A stretch of 64,000 nt of DNA, taken from Sunxiuqinia sp965230765 (GTDB lineage Bacteria; Bacteroidota; Bacteroidia; Bacteroidales; Prolixibacteraceae). The stretch lies in the NCBI GenBank assembly GCA_965230765.1, contig CBDDLR010000001.1, positions 124,001-188,000 of the forward strand. The letters run 5' to 3'. The position numbers and the translations under genes are program-made. Shown here one piece after another: positions 17,527 to 26,302 of the stretch. Within the stretch, counting starts at the first letter, position 1. Each line of letters starts with the position of its first letter. A model generated the notes under the pieces. The model was not told the DNA's origin and made no database searches. It saw only the letters and a list, made by a program, of their open reading frames with translations.

Positions 17527-19089
17527 ATGAAAAATTACATTATAGTAATATTCTTATTGATTAGCATGGTTTGGATATCATGTGAAGAATACGGAATTCA
17601 AGAATTAAACCGGATTGGAATCGAAAATGATTCGATCTCAATATCCGGGATTGATGCATTCTATGAAGAAATTGTGGGTGACCAGCTTACTATAGAACCT
17701 CAGATTAATAAAAGGGGAAATAATGAGCTAAGCTATTTGTGGATTGCACGTTTAAGGGATGATGCTGGTATAACTTCTTTTACAGATACTTTATCTTATG
17801 AGAAAAATTTAAACTATCCAATTAGTTTGTTTCCTCAGTTTACGCCCTACGAGCTCGAATTTTATGCAATTGATAATGAAACTCAAGTATTTAAACGAAA
17901 TGTATCTGAATTAAAGGTTACAACGGACTTTGCACATGGGGTATTGTTATTAAATGAATTGAACAATACAGCAAAATTAGATTATATCCGCTTTGATGGA
18001 AAAGTTTATGATGATGTATATGCTTCAAGCAATGGCGAAAATCTTGGAGAAAATGGTTTATCTGTAAAATTTACGCCTACCAGTGATAGATATGTCCCTA
18101 CCTATATACAAATTACTTGCGCAGACAGTAGGGGTGGAGTGATGCTGAATGCATTATCCATGACCACTTTAAATGAAACGAAAGATTTATTTGGATTTCC
18201 CCCATCAAGTATAGAATCAATCAAGTCTTATTCTACTGTTCAGCAAAGTACGTTAAGTCAGTTAAGCTATTTAAACAACTTTTACTTTTCAAGATACTCC
18301 ATAGGAGATGCCTGGTATACGGGCAGTTATATTTTGGTGGACAATCAGGTGTATACCATTACATATGATTCCAATTCAAACATTAATTCTAAATTCGGAT
18401 ATCCTCAGTCGAAAGCAGAAGGTGATACACCTGAATTTGATCTCTATCACAAAGGTTTTTCAGCAGGAACTGGATCAGTGTTATATTTTGACAAGTTAAA
18501 TAAACGCTTTTTAAGTTTTGAATCGCCAAATTCAACCTATGCTCGAACAGGAGTTTTTCAAATTCCTGCTAGCAATCTCAATTTTGATGTAATTAATGCC
18601 GGTTGGGGTTATTCTGGATTTACATCTACAACCTATATTTCTTATTTGATTAAAAATGACAATGATGCATTTGAGCTTTTTGTCATGAATCAGAATGGTT
18701 ATGTAGTGTTAAGGAAAGTTTTAACCAGTACATCAACAAACTTCACAGAAGATACACCAGTTGCTTTCTCAAATTACGCTCATGGCTTTTATTATGCCGA
18801 CGAGGCAAATAACCTGATGTTTTATAATGCAGAAGATCATTCCAATACCAACTTAGGCAATTTGGGCAACCAAATTACAGCATTAAAAATAAGACCTCTT
18901 CCGCAACGAGATGATTTTACTAAAATGGGATCATACCGTTTGTATGCGGCCACTTACGGAGGAAGTGAGGGGACTGGTAGTGTTTATGTGTATGAAATTG
19001 ACATCGAAGACAATAAAAATGTTACGCTGATTGAATCATATGAGAATGTAACCGATCGCGTCATTGATATTGATTATAAAATGTTTTAA
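17527..19089 (+). CDS. PKD-like family lipoprotein
   Basis: This 520-residue lipoprotein has a lipobox in ISMVWISCEEYG. The region after it (DQLTIEPQINKRGNNELSYL followed by SYEKNLNYPIS) resembles the PKD-like immunoglobulin fold of lipoproteins that accompany DUF4843 and SusCD genes. The rest (about 140-520) is beta-rich with repeated short strands, possibly a propeller. It ends the SusCD operon proper and is followed by a strong hairpin. It is probably surface exposed and part of the SusCD complex; the substrate is unknown. Confidence 0.7.
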   Translation: MKNYIIVIFLLISMVWISCEEYGIQELNRIGIENDSISISGIDAFYEEIVGDQLTIEPQINKRGNNELSYLWIARLRDDAGITSFTDTLSYEKNLNYPISLFPQFTPYELEFYAIDNETQVFKRNVSELKVTTDFAHGVLLLNELNNTAKLDYIRFDGKVYDDVYASSNGENLGENGLSVKFTPTSDRYVPTYIQITCADSRGGVMLNALSMTTLNETKDLFGFPPSSIESIKSYSTVQQSTLSQLSYLNNFYFSRYSIGDAWYTGSYILVDNQVYTITYDSNSNINSKFGYPQSKAEGDTPEFDLYHKGFSAGTGSVLYFDKLNKRFLSFESPNSTYARTGVFQIPASNLNFDVINAGWGYSGFTSTTYISYLIKNDNDAFELFVMNQNGYVVLRKVLTSTSTNFTEDTPVAFSNYAHGFYYADEANNLMFYNAEDHSNTNLGNLGNQITALKIRPLPQRDDFTKMGSYRLYAATYGGSEGTGSVYVYEIDIEDNKNVTLIESYENVTDRVIDIDYKMF

Positions 19090-19104
19090 ACATTTTTAAA
19101 CCTA

Positions 19105-19141
19105 TTTCAGGAAACCCTATTTGTGATAGGGTTTCCTGAAA
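19105..19141 (+). terminator. Perfect 16-base-pair hairpin after the SusCD operon
   Basis: Bases 19105-19120 and 19126-19141 form a perfect 16-base stem with a 5-base loop, ttgtg. It starts 16 bases after the stop of the PKD-like gene. No T run follows on the plus strand (an A run does), so it may act as an mRNA 3' end stabiliser or a weak terminator rather than a strict intrinsic terminator. Confidence 0.65.
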
Positions 19142-19173
19142 CCTCAAAAAAAAACCAACAATCATCAAAAGAG

Positions 19174-19194
19174 TTCCTTGCATTAAGCAAGGGA
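19174..19194 (+). other. Small hairpin in the gap before the TIKI/TraB-like gene
   Basis: An 8-base arm, ttccttgc, pairs with gcaaggga around a 5-base loop with one G-T pair. It sits between the strong hairpin at 19105-19141 and the start of the next gene at 19275. Its role is unknown. The remainder of the gap holds no gene I can support. Confidence 0.3.
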
Positions 19195-19274
19195 ATAATT
19201 AGTGTTTGCAGTGCATTCATGCATTTCCTGTGGATTGACTGTAGCAGAAAACATTCAGAAATAAATTATAAAAC

Positions 19275-20210
19275 ATGAAAACTAAAAGCGTACTGTTCTT
19301 TATTGTCCTACTATTCTTGGTGAATCTGGGTTATGCACAAAGCAAAATCTATTTGGTAGGAGAAAGGCATAATAACACCGATGATAATATACGAAGCAAT
19401 ACGATTACCCAAGAAGCCCAAAAGGGAGATTTTTTTCTGGCTCTGGAGGGGAAAGAATTTTTAAAAGAAGATTTAAGCAAAGATTCGTTAAATATAAAAA
19501 CAAGCAGGGTATTTGGGGTGGAAGATCAGTTTGAACTTGACATGGTTATGGCCATGAAGTTTCGCTTGCTTTTTTACCTGTACTTAAATAATCTGGACGA
19601 CGGACAGTTCAGGCTTCAAAAAGTAAATTTAATTACAAGTTTTTTGAACAGCCCGCATTTTGTTGATGCCTGGAAATTAATGGATCGGCCGTTTAAAGAT
19701 AAGTATGCCGAAAAGGTAGCTTTTAATATTGACCTCATCATACTGACTAAAGCCTCAGAACTAAAACACCTCAACGGACCAACTCCTGAAAAAAGTCTTT
19801 CGATGAAGTTTGTCAATTCCGAGGCTTTCAATTACAACTATGCCTTTTCAATCGTAAGTAAAGAGCTGGCAGATGCTTTTTACCAACTAGGTCAAGAAAA
19901 GAAGGATCAATACAAATACATGCCCGACCTTACACTATACCAAAAGTTTAATCAACAGCCATTTAACAAGGATTTAGAGCTTGGATTTACTAACGATTTT
20001 GCGGTGAACTGGAGGAATGAAACCATTGCAAATAATATAGCTCAAATCTATAATCAGGCTAAAAGCGAGAAAAAAGACTTAAAAGTAGTTATAGGACAAT
20101 TACATCTGGAAGGAATGGAAAGCATGCTCAGCGAACTTACTGAAGCTGAAATAATAGTAATACAAAGCAATTCGGCAAACAGCAAAAAAGTAGAAGAAAG
20201 CACTGAATAA
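19275..20210 (+). CDS. Secreted TIKI/TraB/ChaN-like GX2H protein
   Basis: The protein is 311 residues long. A cleavable signal peptide ends near GYAQSKIYL. Directly after it comes YLVGERHNNTDDN, and near the C-terminus VVIGQLHLEGMESML. The two GX2H motifs (GERH and GQLH) at opposite ends, with ALEGKE after the first, are the signature of the TIKI/TraB/EreA/ChaN superfamily, some of which are metal-dependent proteases, haem-binding proteins or esterases. Which activity applies is not clear; the middle part does not resemble anything I know. It is periplasmic or secreted by inference. It lies 185 bases after the SusCD operon and 50 bases before the first TlpA-like gene. Confidence 0.65.
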   Translation: MKTKSVLFFIVLLFLVNLGYAQSKIYLVGERHNNTDDNIRSNTITQEAQKGDFFLALEGKEFLKEDLSKDSLNIKTSRVFGVEDQFELDMVMAMKFRLLFYLYLNNLDDGQFRLQKVNLITSFLNSPHFVDAWKLMDRPFKDKYAEKVAFNIDLIILTKASELKHLNGPTPEKSLSMKFVNSEAFNYNYAFSIVSKELADAFYQLGQEKKDQYKYMPDLTLYQKFNQQPFNKDLELGFTNDFAVNWRNETIANNIAQIYNQAKSEKKDLKVVIGQLHLEGMESMLSELTEAEIIVIQSNSANSKKVEESTE

Positions 20211-20259
20211 CCAAGGGAAAAAACAATCAGAGAACTTAAAAAGTATAAAATACATTATC

Positions 20260-21681
20260 ATGAAAACAGGAAAACTTTACAATTTCATATTCATATTATT
20301 GGTTTTTTCGAGCTTTCAAATTACATCTTCTTTTGCCCAATCATCAAATTCCGTAAGGATTGAAGGTATTATAAAACCCATTGAGAGTAATTTGCAACAG
20401 GTCGATATTTATTTTAGGCTTATTGGTTCCCCGAGGGTTAAATTTGATGTAGATAGCAACTTAAGGTTTTCAGGAGACTTAAACCTTGATAAGCCAGAGT
20501 ATGTAGAATTTACCTGCAGAAAGTGCGGAATTAATGCAGCAAAGTGCTATTTAAAACCAGGTATAAAGGTTAAGCTTGAAATTATTGAAAACACAAACCG
20601 TAAATGGGAAGTTCGTTTTATCGGAGATGGAATAACCGACATCAACACTTACCTTGCTAAAAAAGCACTTACCATTGAAGAAATAATAAAAAGTAAAGGC
20701 AAAGTCTACAATTTCTATAAATTGAATGGAACTGAATTTCTAAATGCAGCCAATACTATTGAAACACAGGTTGGGCGTTTGCTGAAAGAAATGAAATTAG
20801 AACGGGAATTTACAAATACTGAAAAGAAAAAACTGGAAGAAGAAAAGTTGCAAATGCTTATTAGGTTTCATTCAGAAAGCGAATTTGTAATGAATGGCGC
20901 ACAATTGCCCGAAAATTTTGATGATGGTTTTTTAAGCTATGATTTAAATACCACACTTACCCCAGCAAAAAAAGCCTTTGTTAAAAAAGCCTTTGAATTG
21001 CAGGCTATACATATGCATAAAACAAAAAATGTTTCATTATTTGAGGCTCATAAAAATATTATCGAAAGTATAGATTTCAAAGAAACAAGGGATTTCATGA
21101 TCCGATCTTTGGCAAGATACACACGCTATATGTTGCCCTCGCCTAAAGAATATTTAAATTATATAGTAAATAATCTCGATGATAAAGAGTTCGCCAAAGG
21201 TGTTGAGTCCACTTACAAGGAATTTTCATCAATCAAATTGGGTGACTCATATCCGCCGTTGGATAGTTTAAGAACCATTAACGACGAATATGTTAATTTA
21301 TCAGATTTTAAAGGGAAATATGTATTTCTTGGTTTTTGGGCTACCTGGTGCGGCCCGTGTAAGAAGGAGATGGTTTACCTGAAGAAACTCGATAAGGAAT
21401 ATCACAATAAAAATATTGCCTTTGTAGGTTTATCCATTGACGCTGTAAAATCAGTTGAAAAATGGAAGAAATTGGTGGAAAAGATAAAGCCTGGAGGACT
21501 CCAATTAATAATAAATCGTGACAAAAAAGAACATACAGATTTTCTGAAATATATAAGCCTTAAAGGCATTTCTCGTTTTGTATTATTTGATCCGGAAGGC
21601 AAGCTGATACATACAGACAATCCTAAACCTTCAGAAGAATTTTTACTGAAAGAGCTATTGGATACATTGGAACTAAAATAA
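20260..21681 (+). CDS. TlpA-like thioredoxin-domain protein, paralogue 1
   Basis: This 473-residue secreted protein has a signal peptide ending near TSSFAQS. A beta-rich N-terminal domain resembling DUF4369 (about 30-130) is followed by a helical, charged linker (about 130-340) and a C-terminal TlpA/AhpC-type thioredoxin domain with the active site WATWCGPCKKEM (Cys364 and Cys367). A cis-Pro is not evident in the usual place (KGISRFVLF). It is one of three tandem paralogues. Unlike the other two it carries two further cysteines in the N-terminal domain (RKCGINAAKC), which could bind metal or be a thiol substrate pair. It is likely a periplasmic disulfide reductase or redox partner of the neighbouring envelope proteins. 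Confidence 0.9.
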   Translation: MKTGKLYNFIFILLVFSSFQITSSFAQSSNSVRIEGIIKPIESNLQQVDIYFRLIGSPRVKFDVDSNLRFSGDLNLDKPEYVEFTCRKCGINAAKCYLKPGIKVKLEIIENTNRKWEVRFIGDGITDINTYLAKKALTIEEIIKSKGKVYNFYKLNGTEFLNAANTIETQVGRLLKEMKLEREFTNTEKKKLEEEKLQMLIRFHSESEFVMNGAQLPENFDDGFLSYDLNTTLTPAKKAFVKKAFELQAIHMHKTKNVSLFEAHKNIIESIDFKETRDFMIRSLARYTRYMLPSPKEYLNYIVNNLDDKEFAKGVESTYKEFSSIKLGDSYPPLDSLRTINDEYVNLSDFKGKYVFLGFWATWCGPCKKEMVYLKKLDKEYHNKNIAFVGLSIDAVKSVEKWKKLVEKIKPGGLQLIINRDKKEHTDFLKYISLKGISRFVLFDPEGKLIHTDNPKPSEEFLLKELLDTLELK

Positions 21682-21762
21682 GCACATTTCTTATAAATAA
21701 ATGCCCATAACAAGGCACTGAATAATTTTGAAAAAAACCAGGAAACTTCAAAATAAACGATC

Positions 21763-23184
21763 ATGGCAACATGGAAAACGCTAGGAAAACCTTATAAAGG
21801 TATATTTGTATTATTGGTTATTTGGGGCTTGCAAATTACATCAGCTTTTGCTCAAACACCAAATTCTGTAAGGGTTGAAGGTATCATAAAACCCATTAAA
21901 AGCAAGGCTCAACAGCGTATTAGTTTTACAAAATCAAATTTCAAAAAAGTCAGCATTACGGCAGATAGTACCTTAAAGTTTTCAGGGGAAATACCACTTG
22001 ACAAACCTGATTATGTTGAGATGGTTGGTATGTACAACATTAAAAAAAAGTTATACCTAATACCAGGGGCAACTGCTAAAATAGAAATTATTGAAATAGG
22101 TGATAGAGTTTGGGATATTCATTTAATTGGAGAAGGTGAAATTGTTGACATCAATAATTATGTCAGTAAAAAAGCACAAATCATTGAAAAAATAGAAAAA
22201 AGCAAAGGGAAAGACATCTTAAGATTAAGTGCCACTGAATTTCTGGAAACGATGGTTAAAATTAAATCGCAGCTTGAAACTTTGCTTGAAGAAATGAAAT
22301 TAGCACCTGAATATATAAATGCTGAAAAAGAAAAACTGCTTGAGGAAAAATTAGACAAGCTTATTAAATTCAATGAATTTGCTACTTACATTGGAACTAA
22401 TACTGGATATCCCGAAAATTTTTTCGATGATTTTTTAACCTATAATTTAAATACACCTCTCACTCGCGAAAATAGATCCGTTATTAGAGAAGCGTTTAAA
22501 TTGCAGGCTTTGCATAAGGCTAAAAAAAGGAATGTTTCATTATTTCAGGTTCAAAAAAATATTATTGAGGGTGCAGATTTCAAAGAAACAAGAAACGTTA
22601 TGATCAAATCTATGTCAAGGTTTGTGCTAAAAGGAATGCCTACATCAAAAGAATATTTAAATTATATTGTTAGTAATCTAGATGATGAGGATTTCACTGA
22701 CTATCTTCTATCAAAGTACAATTCCATTCCACCAATTAAACCTGATGATGCATACCCATCATTAGACAATTTAAAAACTATAAATGATGAATATGTAAAT
22801 CTATCTGATTTTAAAGGAAAATATGTATTTCTGGACATTTGGGCTACCTGGTGTGGCCCCTGCAAAGCACAGATGCCTTACCTGAAAAAATTGGAAAAGG
22901 AATACCACAATAAAAACATTGTGTTTGTGAGCTTGTCCATTGATAAAGCAAAGGCAGAAAACAAATGGAAGCAAATGGTGAACGACATGCAGCTTGGAGG
23001 AATACAATTAATAATGGATTATAACAATAAAAAACATACCGATTTTCTGGCACATTTTAATGCTAAAACAATTCCTCGTTTTATATTATTTGGCCCCAAT
23101 GGTAATGTTATACATCCAAACACTCCAAAGCCAGTAGATCAGGCCTTGTTAAAAGAGCTATTCGACTCGCAGGAAATAAATTAA
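21763..23184 (+). CDS. TlpA-like thioredoxin-domain protein, paralogue 2
   Basis: This 473-residue paralogue has the same domain order as its neighbours: a signal peptide ending near TSAFAQT, a DUF4369-like N-terminal domain beginning SVRVEGIIKPIKS, a helical linker and a C-terminal thioredoxin domain with WATWCGPCKAQM. Unlike paralogue 1 it has a proline after Thr/Ile in AKTIPRFILF, the usual cis-Pro position of thioredoxins. It lacks the extra N-terminal cysteine pair. It starts 81 bases after paralogue 1. It is closest to paralogue 3, with which it shares long stretches such as KPIKS and QQRISF. Confidence 0.9.
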   Translation: MATWKTLGKPYKGIFVLLVIWGLQITSAFAQTPNSVRVEGIIKPIKSKAQQRISFTKSNFKKVSITADSTLKFSGEIPLDKPDYVEMVGMYNIKKKLYLIPGATAKIEIIEIGDRVWDIHLIGEGEIVDINNYVSKKAQIIEKIEKSKGKDILRLSATEFLETMVKIKSQLETLLEEMKLAPEYINAEKEKLLEEKLDKLIKFNEFATYIGTNTGYPENFFDDFLTYNLNTPLTRENRSVIREAFKLQALHKAKKRNVSLFQVQKNIIEGADFKETRNVMIKSMSRFVLKGMPTSKEYLNYIVSNLDDEDFTDYLLSKYNSIPPIKPDDAYPSLDNLKTINDEYVNLSDFKGKYVFLDIWATWCGPCKAQMPYLKKLEKEYHNKNIVFVSLSIDKAKAENKWKQMVNDMQLGGIQLIMDYNNKKHTDFLAHFNAKTIPRFILFGPNGNVIHPNTPKPVDQALLKELFDSQEIN

Positions 23185-23282
23185 GCTCCATTTCTAATAA
23201 TAAAATTGAGTTACAAATTAAACAGGAATACCATAACAAATACAAATTTTTAAGCAATTAAGATATTTCAAATTAAACAATC

Positions 23283-24692
23283 ATGAAAATAAAAAAGATC
23301 TATACGATAACATTTATATTATTGGCTTTTCTGAGCTTACAGTTTATGACTTCTTTTGCTCAAACACCAAATTCAGTAAGGGTTGAAGGTGTTATAAAAC
23401 CCATTAAAAGTGACCGCCAACAGCGTATCAGTTTTGTAAAATCAAATTTTAAAAGATTCAGTTTTAATACAGATAGCGACTTAAAGTTTTCAGGAGACAT
23501 CCCGCTTGACAAACCCGAATATTTTGAAATGAGTGGAATGTACAAACTTAAAACAACCTGTTACCTGAAACCAGGTATCAAAGTTAAAGTTGTGATTGTT
23601 GAAATAGCACGTCATATGTGGGATTATCATTTTATTGGAGAAGGAATAACCAATATAAATACCTATTTAATTAAAAAAGCACAGATCACTAAAGGAATAC
23701 AAAAAAGTTATGGAGAAGAAGACATCTATAAACTGAGTGGAGTTGATTACTTGAATGCAATGAATACGATTGAAAAGCAGGTTGGCGCTTTACTCGAAGA
23801 AATGAATTTAGAACCAGGTTTTACAAAAATTGAAAAAGATAAACTAGCCCAAAATAAATTAAACCAACTTGTTCAGTTTCCAATAGTATCTGGTTTTATG
23901 GGGTATAACACTCAATTACCCGATAATTTTTACGACGAATTTTTAAGCTATAATTTAAATATTCCATTCTCGGCACATAAAAAATTTAGCATTTCAAAAG
24001 CATTTGAGTTACAGTATTTGCAAATGGCTAAAGCAAAGAAAATATCAGTGTTTCAAGCTCAAAAAAATATTATTAAGGGTATAGATTATCAAGACACAAA
24101 AGACTTCTTAATTAAAATGATGTCAAGATTTGCACTTAGTAATATGCCCTCTTCTGAAAAATATTTAAAGTATGTGCTTAAGAATGTTGATGATAAAGAT
24201 TTCACCAAGGATCTTCAATCAAAGTATGATTCTATTTCATCAATTAATATGGGAAATGTGTATCCACCCTTAGATAATATGAAGGATTTAAATGATGAAA
24301 ATGTAAACTTGTCTGATTTTAAAGGGAAATATGTATTTCTTGACCTTTGGGCTACCTGGTGTGGTCCGTGCAAAGCGCAGGTGCCTTACCTGAAAAAACT
24401 TGAAAAAGCATATCACGGTAAAAATATTGAATTTGTGAGTTTGTCCATTGATAAACCAAATGCAATAGACAAATGGAAAGGCATGGTGAAAAAGATGGAG
24501 CTTGGAGGGGTACAATTGGTCATGGATCATTACAACAAAAATCACATCGATTTTCTGGAACATTTTAAAATTACAGGAATACCTCATTTTATATTATTCG
24601 ACCCTAAAGGCAATGTGGTACATCCTGACACACCAAAGCCTTCAGACGAGGCTTTATTAAAAGAGCTTTTTGACACACTGAAACTAAACTAA
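23283..24692 (+). CDS. TlpA-like thioredoxin-domain protein, paralogue 3
   Basis: This 469-residue secreted protein is the third tandem copy. A signal peptide ends near TSFAQT, then come the DUF4369-like domain (SVRVEGVIKPIKSDRQQRIS), the helical linker and the thioredoxin domain with WATWCGPCKAQV and the cis-Pro region TGIPHFILF. It differs from paralogue 2 throughout the linker, so the duplication is not recent. It is probably a periplasmic thiol-disulfide enzyme. The 98-base gap before it is AT-rich and has no clear terminator. Confidence 0.9.
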   Translation: MKIKKIYTITFILLAFLSLQFMTSFAQTPNSVRVEGVIKPIKSDRQQRISFVKSNFKRFSFNTDSDLKFSGDIPLDKPEYFEMSGMYKLKTTCYLKPGIKVKVVIVEIARHMWDYHFIGEGITNINTYLIKKAQITKGIQKSYGEEDIYKLSGVDYLNAMNTIEKQVGALLEEMNLEPGFTKIEKDKLAQNKLNQLVQFPIVSGFMGYNTQLPDNFYDEFLSYNLNIPFSAHKKFSISKAFELQYLQMAKAKKISVFQAQKNIIKGIDYQDTKDFLIKMMSRFALSNMPSSEKYLKYVLKNVDDKDFTKDLQSKYDSISSINMGNVYPPLDNMKDLNDENVNLSDFKGKYVFLDLWATWCGPCKAQVPYLKKLEKAYHGKNIEFVSLSIDKPNAIDKWKGMVKKMELGGVQLVMDHYNKNHIDFLEHFKITGIPHFILFDPKGNVVHPDTPKPSDEALLKELFDTLKLN

Positions 24693-24828
24693 GTCTCATT
24701 TAAAAGAATATAATAGAATAGCCATGATACAACATCAGCCATATATGCATATGGTAACTTCAAGGAAATTCCCAGTCTATCAAATAGGTGGGCATTTTAA
24801 ACCAATGATTCAAATAATAATAAACAAG

Positions 24829-26196
24829 ATGAAAAATATTGTCATATTAACTGTATTGATAGTGCTTAGCTTATTAAATTTTAGCTGCCAAAAAGTAAGT
24901 GAGAACGTAACAGTTTCTGGAACTGTAAAAGGACTAGAAAAACTAGATGCAAAAGTGCCAAGCCATGTTTATTTGTACCATGGTTTCATACATGAAAGTA
25001 TCCCCATTCAAAAAGATGGTTCCTTCCAAAAAGAAATTCCACTTTCAGAACCTGTTTATTGTTCTATTACGATTGGCAAGATACAACAGCAAGTGATCCT
25101 ACTGAAACCAGGCGAAAATTTAGAAGTATTTGTTGATTTTAATAAACCATTGGAAGAGGCATTAAGCTGCGGTGGAACATTGGGTGAATACGCTAATAAG
25201 TTAATAGAAATAGAAAAGCCTTTGAAGAAAAAATATTTGTACCAGGCTTATACCGAAGATGAATACATTGCAGAAATTGAGGCACTAAAAGCAAATGTAC
25301 TTGCTATGGTTGACACGCTGATTAGTGATGCCGATTTACGCAGACAACAGATAATTAGGGTTGAAAATGATATCCGTATTAAATACCAGAACTACCACAA
25401 AGAGATTCTTTCGATATATAAGGATCGTGTTCTTTCTGACAAGTTCAAATCTAAAATTAAGGATTTGAAAATGGATGACATGGAGGCGTTTAATTATTCA
25501 ATGGATTTTCGTCGTTATGTATTAAGAGACATATATGACACTTTGTATTATAAATATTACAAACACAATGGGGAGTGTTATGGAAAAGCAGGTATTTCTG
25601 CGATTAGTAAGCTGGAAAATGACTTGATAAAGGATCATGTAATTGTTTCTTCACGTCTTAGTATGTTGAGAAGCGATGTTCGTCATGAAGCCTATGAGTT
25701 CTTAATTTCTAATGCTACAGACCCAAGAGCCAAACAAATTGTTGAAGAGACCTACCTGCAAATTGCTCCTGGTAAAAAATTGGAATCGTTTACCTATAAA
25801 TCATACGATGGTAAAATGGTTTCGCTCGAAGACTTTAAAGGCAAATACGTTTACATTGATATATGGGCAAGCTGGTGTGCACCTTGTATTAGACAAATGC
25901 CTTACTTAGATACCATAGAGCAGAAATATCATGGAAGAAATATTGAGTTTGTTTCCATTTCGGTTGATGATCTGAGCAACACCGACAAATGGAGAGAAAA
26001 AATTGAGAATCTTAATCTGAACGGTATCCAATTGATTTCCGACCAGCGAACAAATTCTCCTTTTCTAGAGCAATTTGGAGTTAAATCCATACCTCATTTC
26101 CTACTAATAGGCCCCGATGGTCATCTAGTCGATGGCTATGCACCCCGCCCGTCGAATCCAAAATTGATTGAAGTTTTTGATGGATTAGGATTGTAA
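24829..26196 (+). CDS. TlpA-like thioredoxin lipoprotein with DUF4369-like domain
   Basis: The frame is open from 24724, but the ATG at 24829 gives a proper lipoprotein signal (MKNIVILTVLIVLSLLNFSC), so I take that start (455 residues). After the lipobox come a DUF4369-like domain (VTVSGTVKGLEKL, VILLKPGENLEVFVDF), a helical middle and a C-terminal thioredoxin domain with WASWCAPCIRQM and cis-Pro region KSIPHFLLIGPDG. It is a more distant relative of the three preceding paralogues, with Ala instead of Gly in the CxxC loop and an acylated N-terminus, so it is membrane anchored where the others should be soluble. Confidence 0.88.
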   Translation: MKNIVILTVLIVLSLLNFSCQKVSENVTVSGTVKGLEKLDAKVPSHVYLYHGFIHESIPIQKDGSFQKEIPLSEPVYCSITIGKIQQQVILLKPGENLEVFVDFNKPLEEALSCGGTLGEYANKLIEIEKPLKKKYLYQAYTEDEYIAEIEALKANVLAMVDTLISDADLRRQQIIRVENDIRIKYQNYHKEILSIYKDRVLSDKFKSKIKDLKMDDMEAFNYSMDFRRYVLRDIYDTLYYKYYKHNGECYGKAGISAISKLENDLIKDHVIVSSRLSMLRSDVRHEAYEFLISNATDPRAKQIVEETYLQIAPGKKLESFTYKSYDGKMVSLEDFKGKYVYIDIWASWCAPCIRQMPYLDTIEQKYHGRNIEFVSISVDDLSNTDKWREKIENLNLNGIQLISDQRTNSPFLEQFGVKSIPHFLLIGPDGHLVDGYAPRPSNPKLIEVFDGLGL

Positions 26197-26302
26197 TGGA
26201 GGAGTTCTACCAACTTTATTTAGGCTAGAGTTTATGCAAGACAGAGAAAATGAACGAATCAATAAACTTCGGTAGAACGTGAATTCTTTTAAACAAAAAG
26301 GC

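Noticed and set aside
20260..24692. CRISPR-like or other array suggested by repeated sequence
   Set aside because: The repetition comes from three full-length paralogous genes, not from short spaced repeats.
24724..24828. Upstream start for the TlpA-like lipoprotein
   Set aside because: It would add 35 residues ahead of a perfect lipoprotein signal, hiding the lipobox. The ATG at 24829 is better.
26279..26302. GTG start for the HtrA-like protease
   Set aside because: It would put eight residues before a clean signal peptide; the ATG at 26303 is preferred, though the GTG cannot be excluded.
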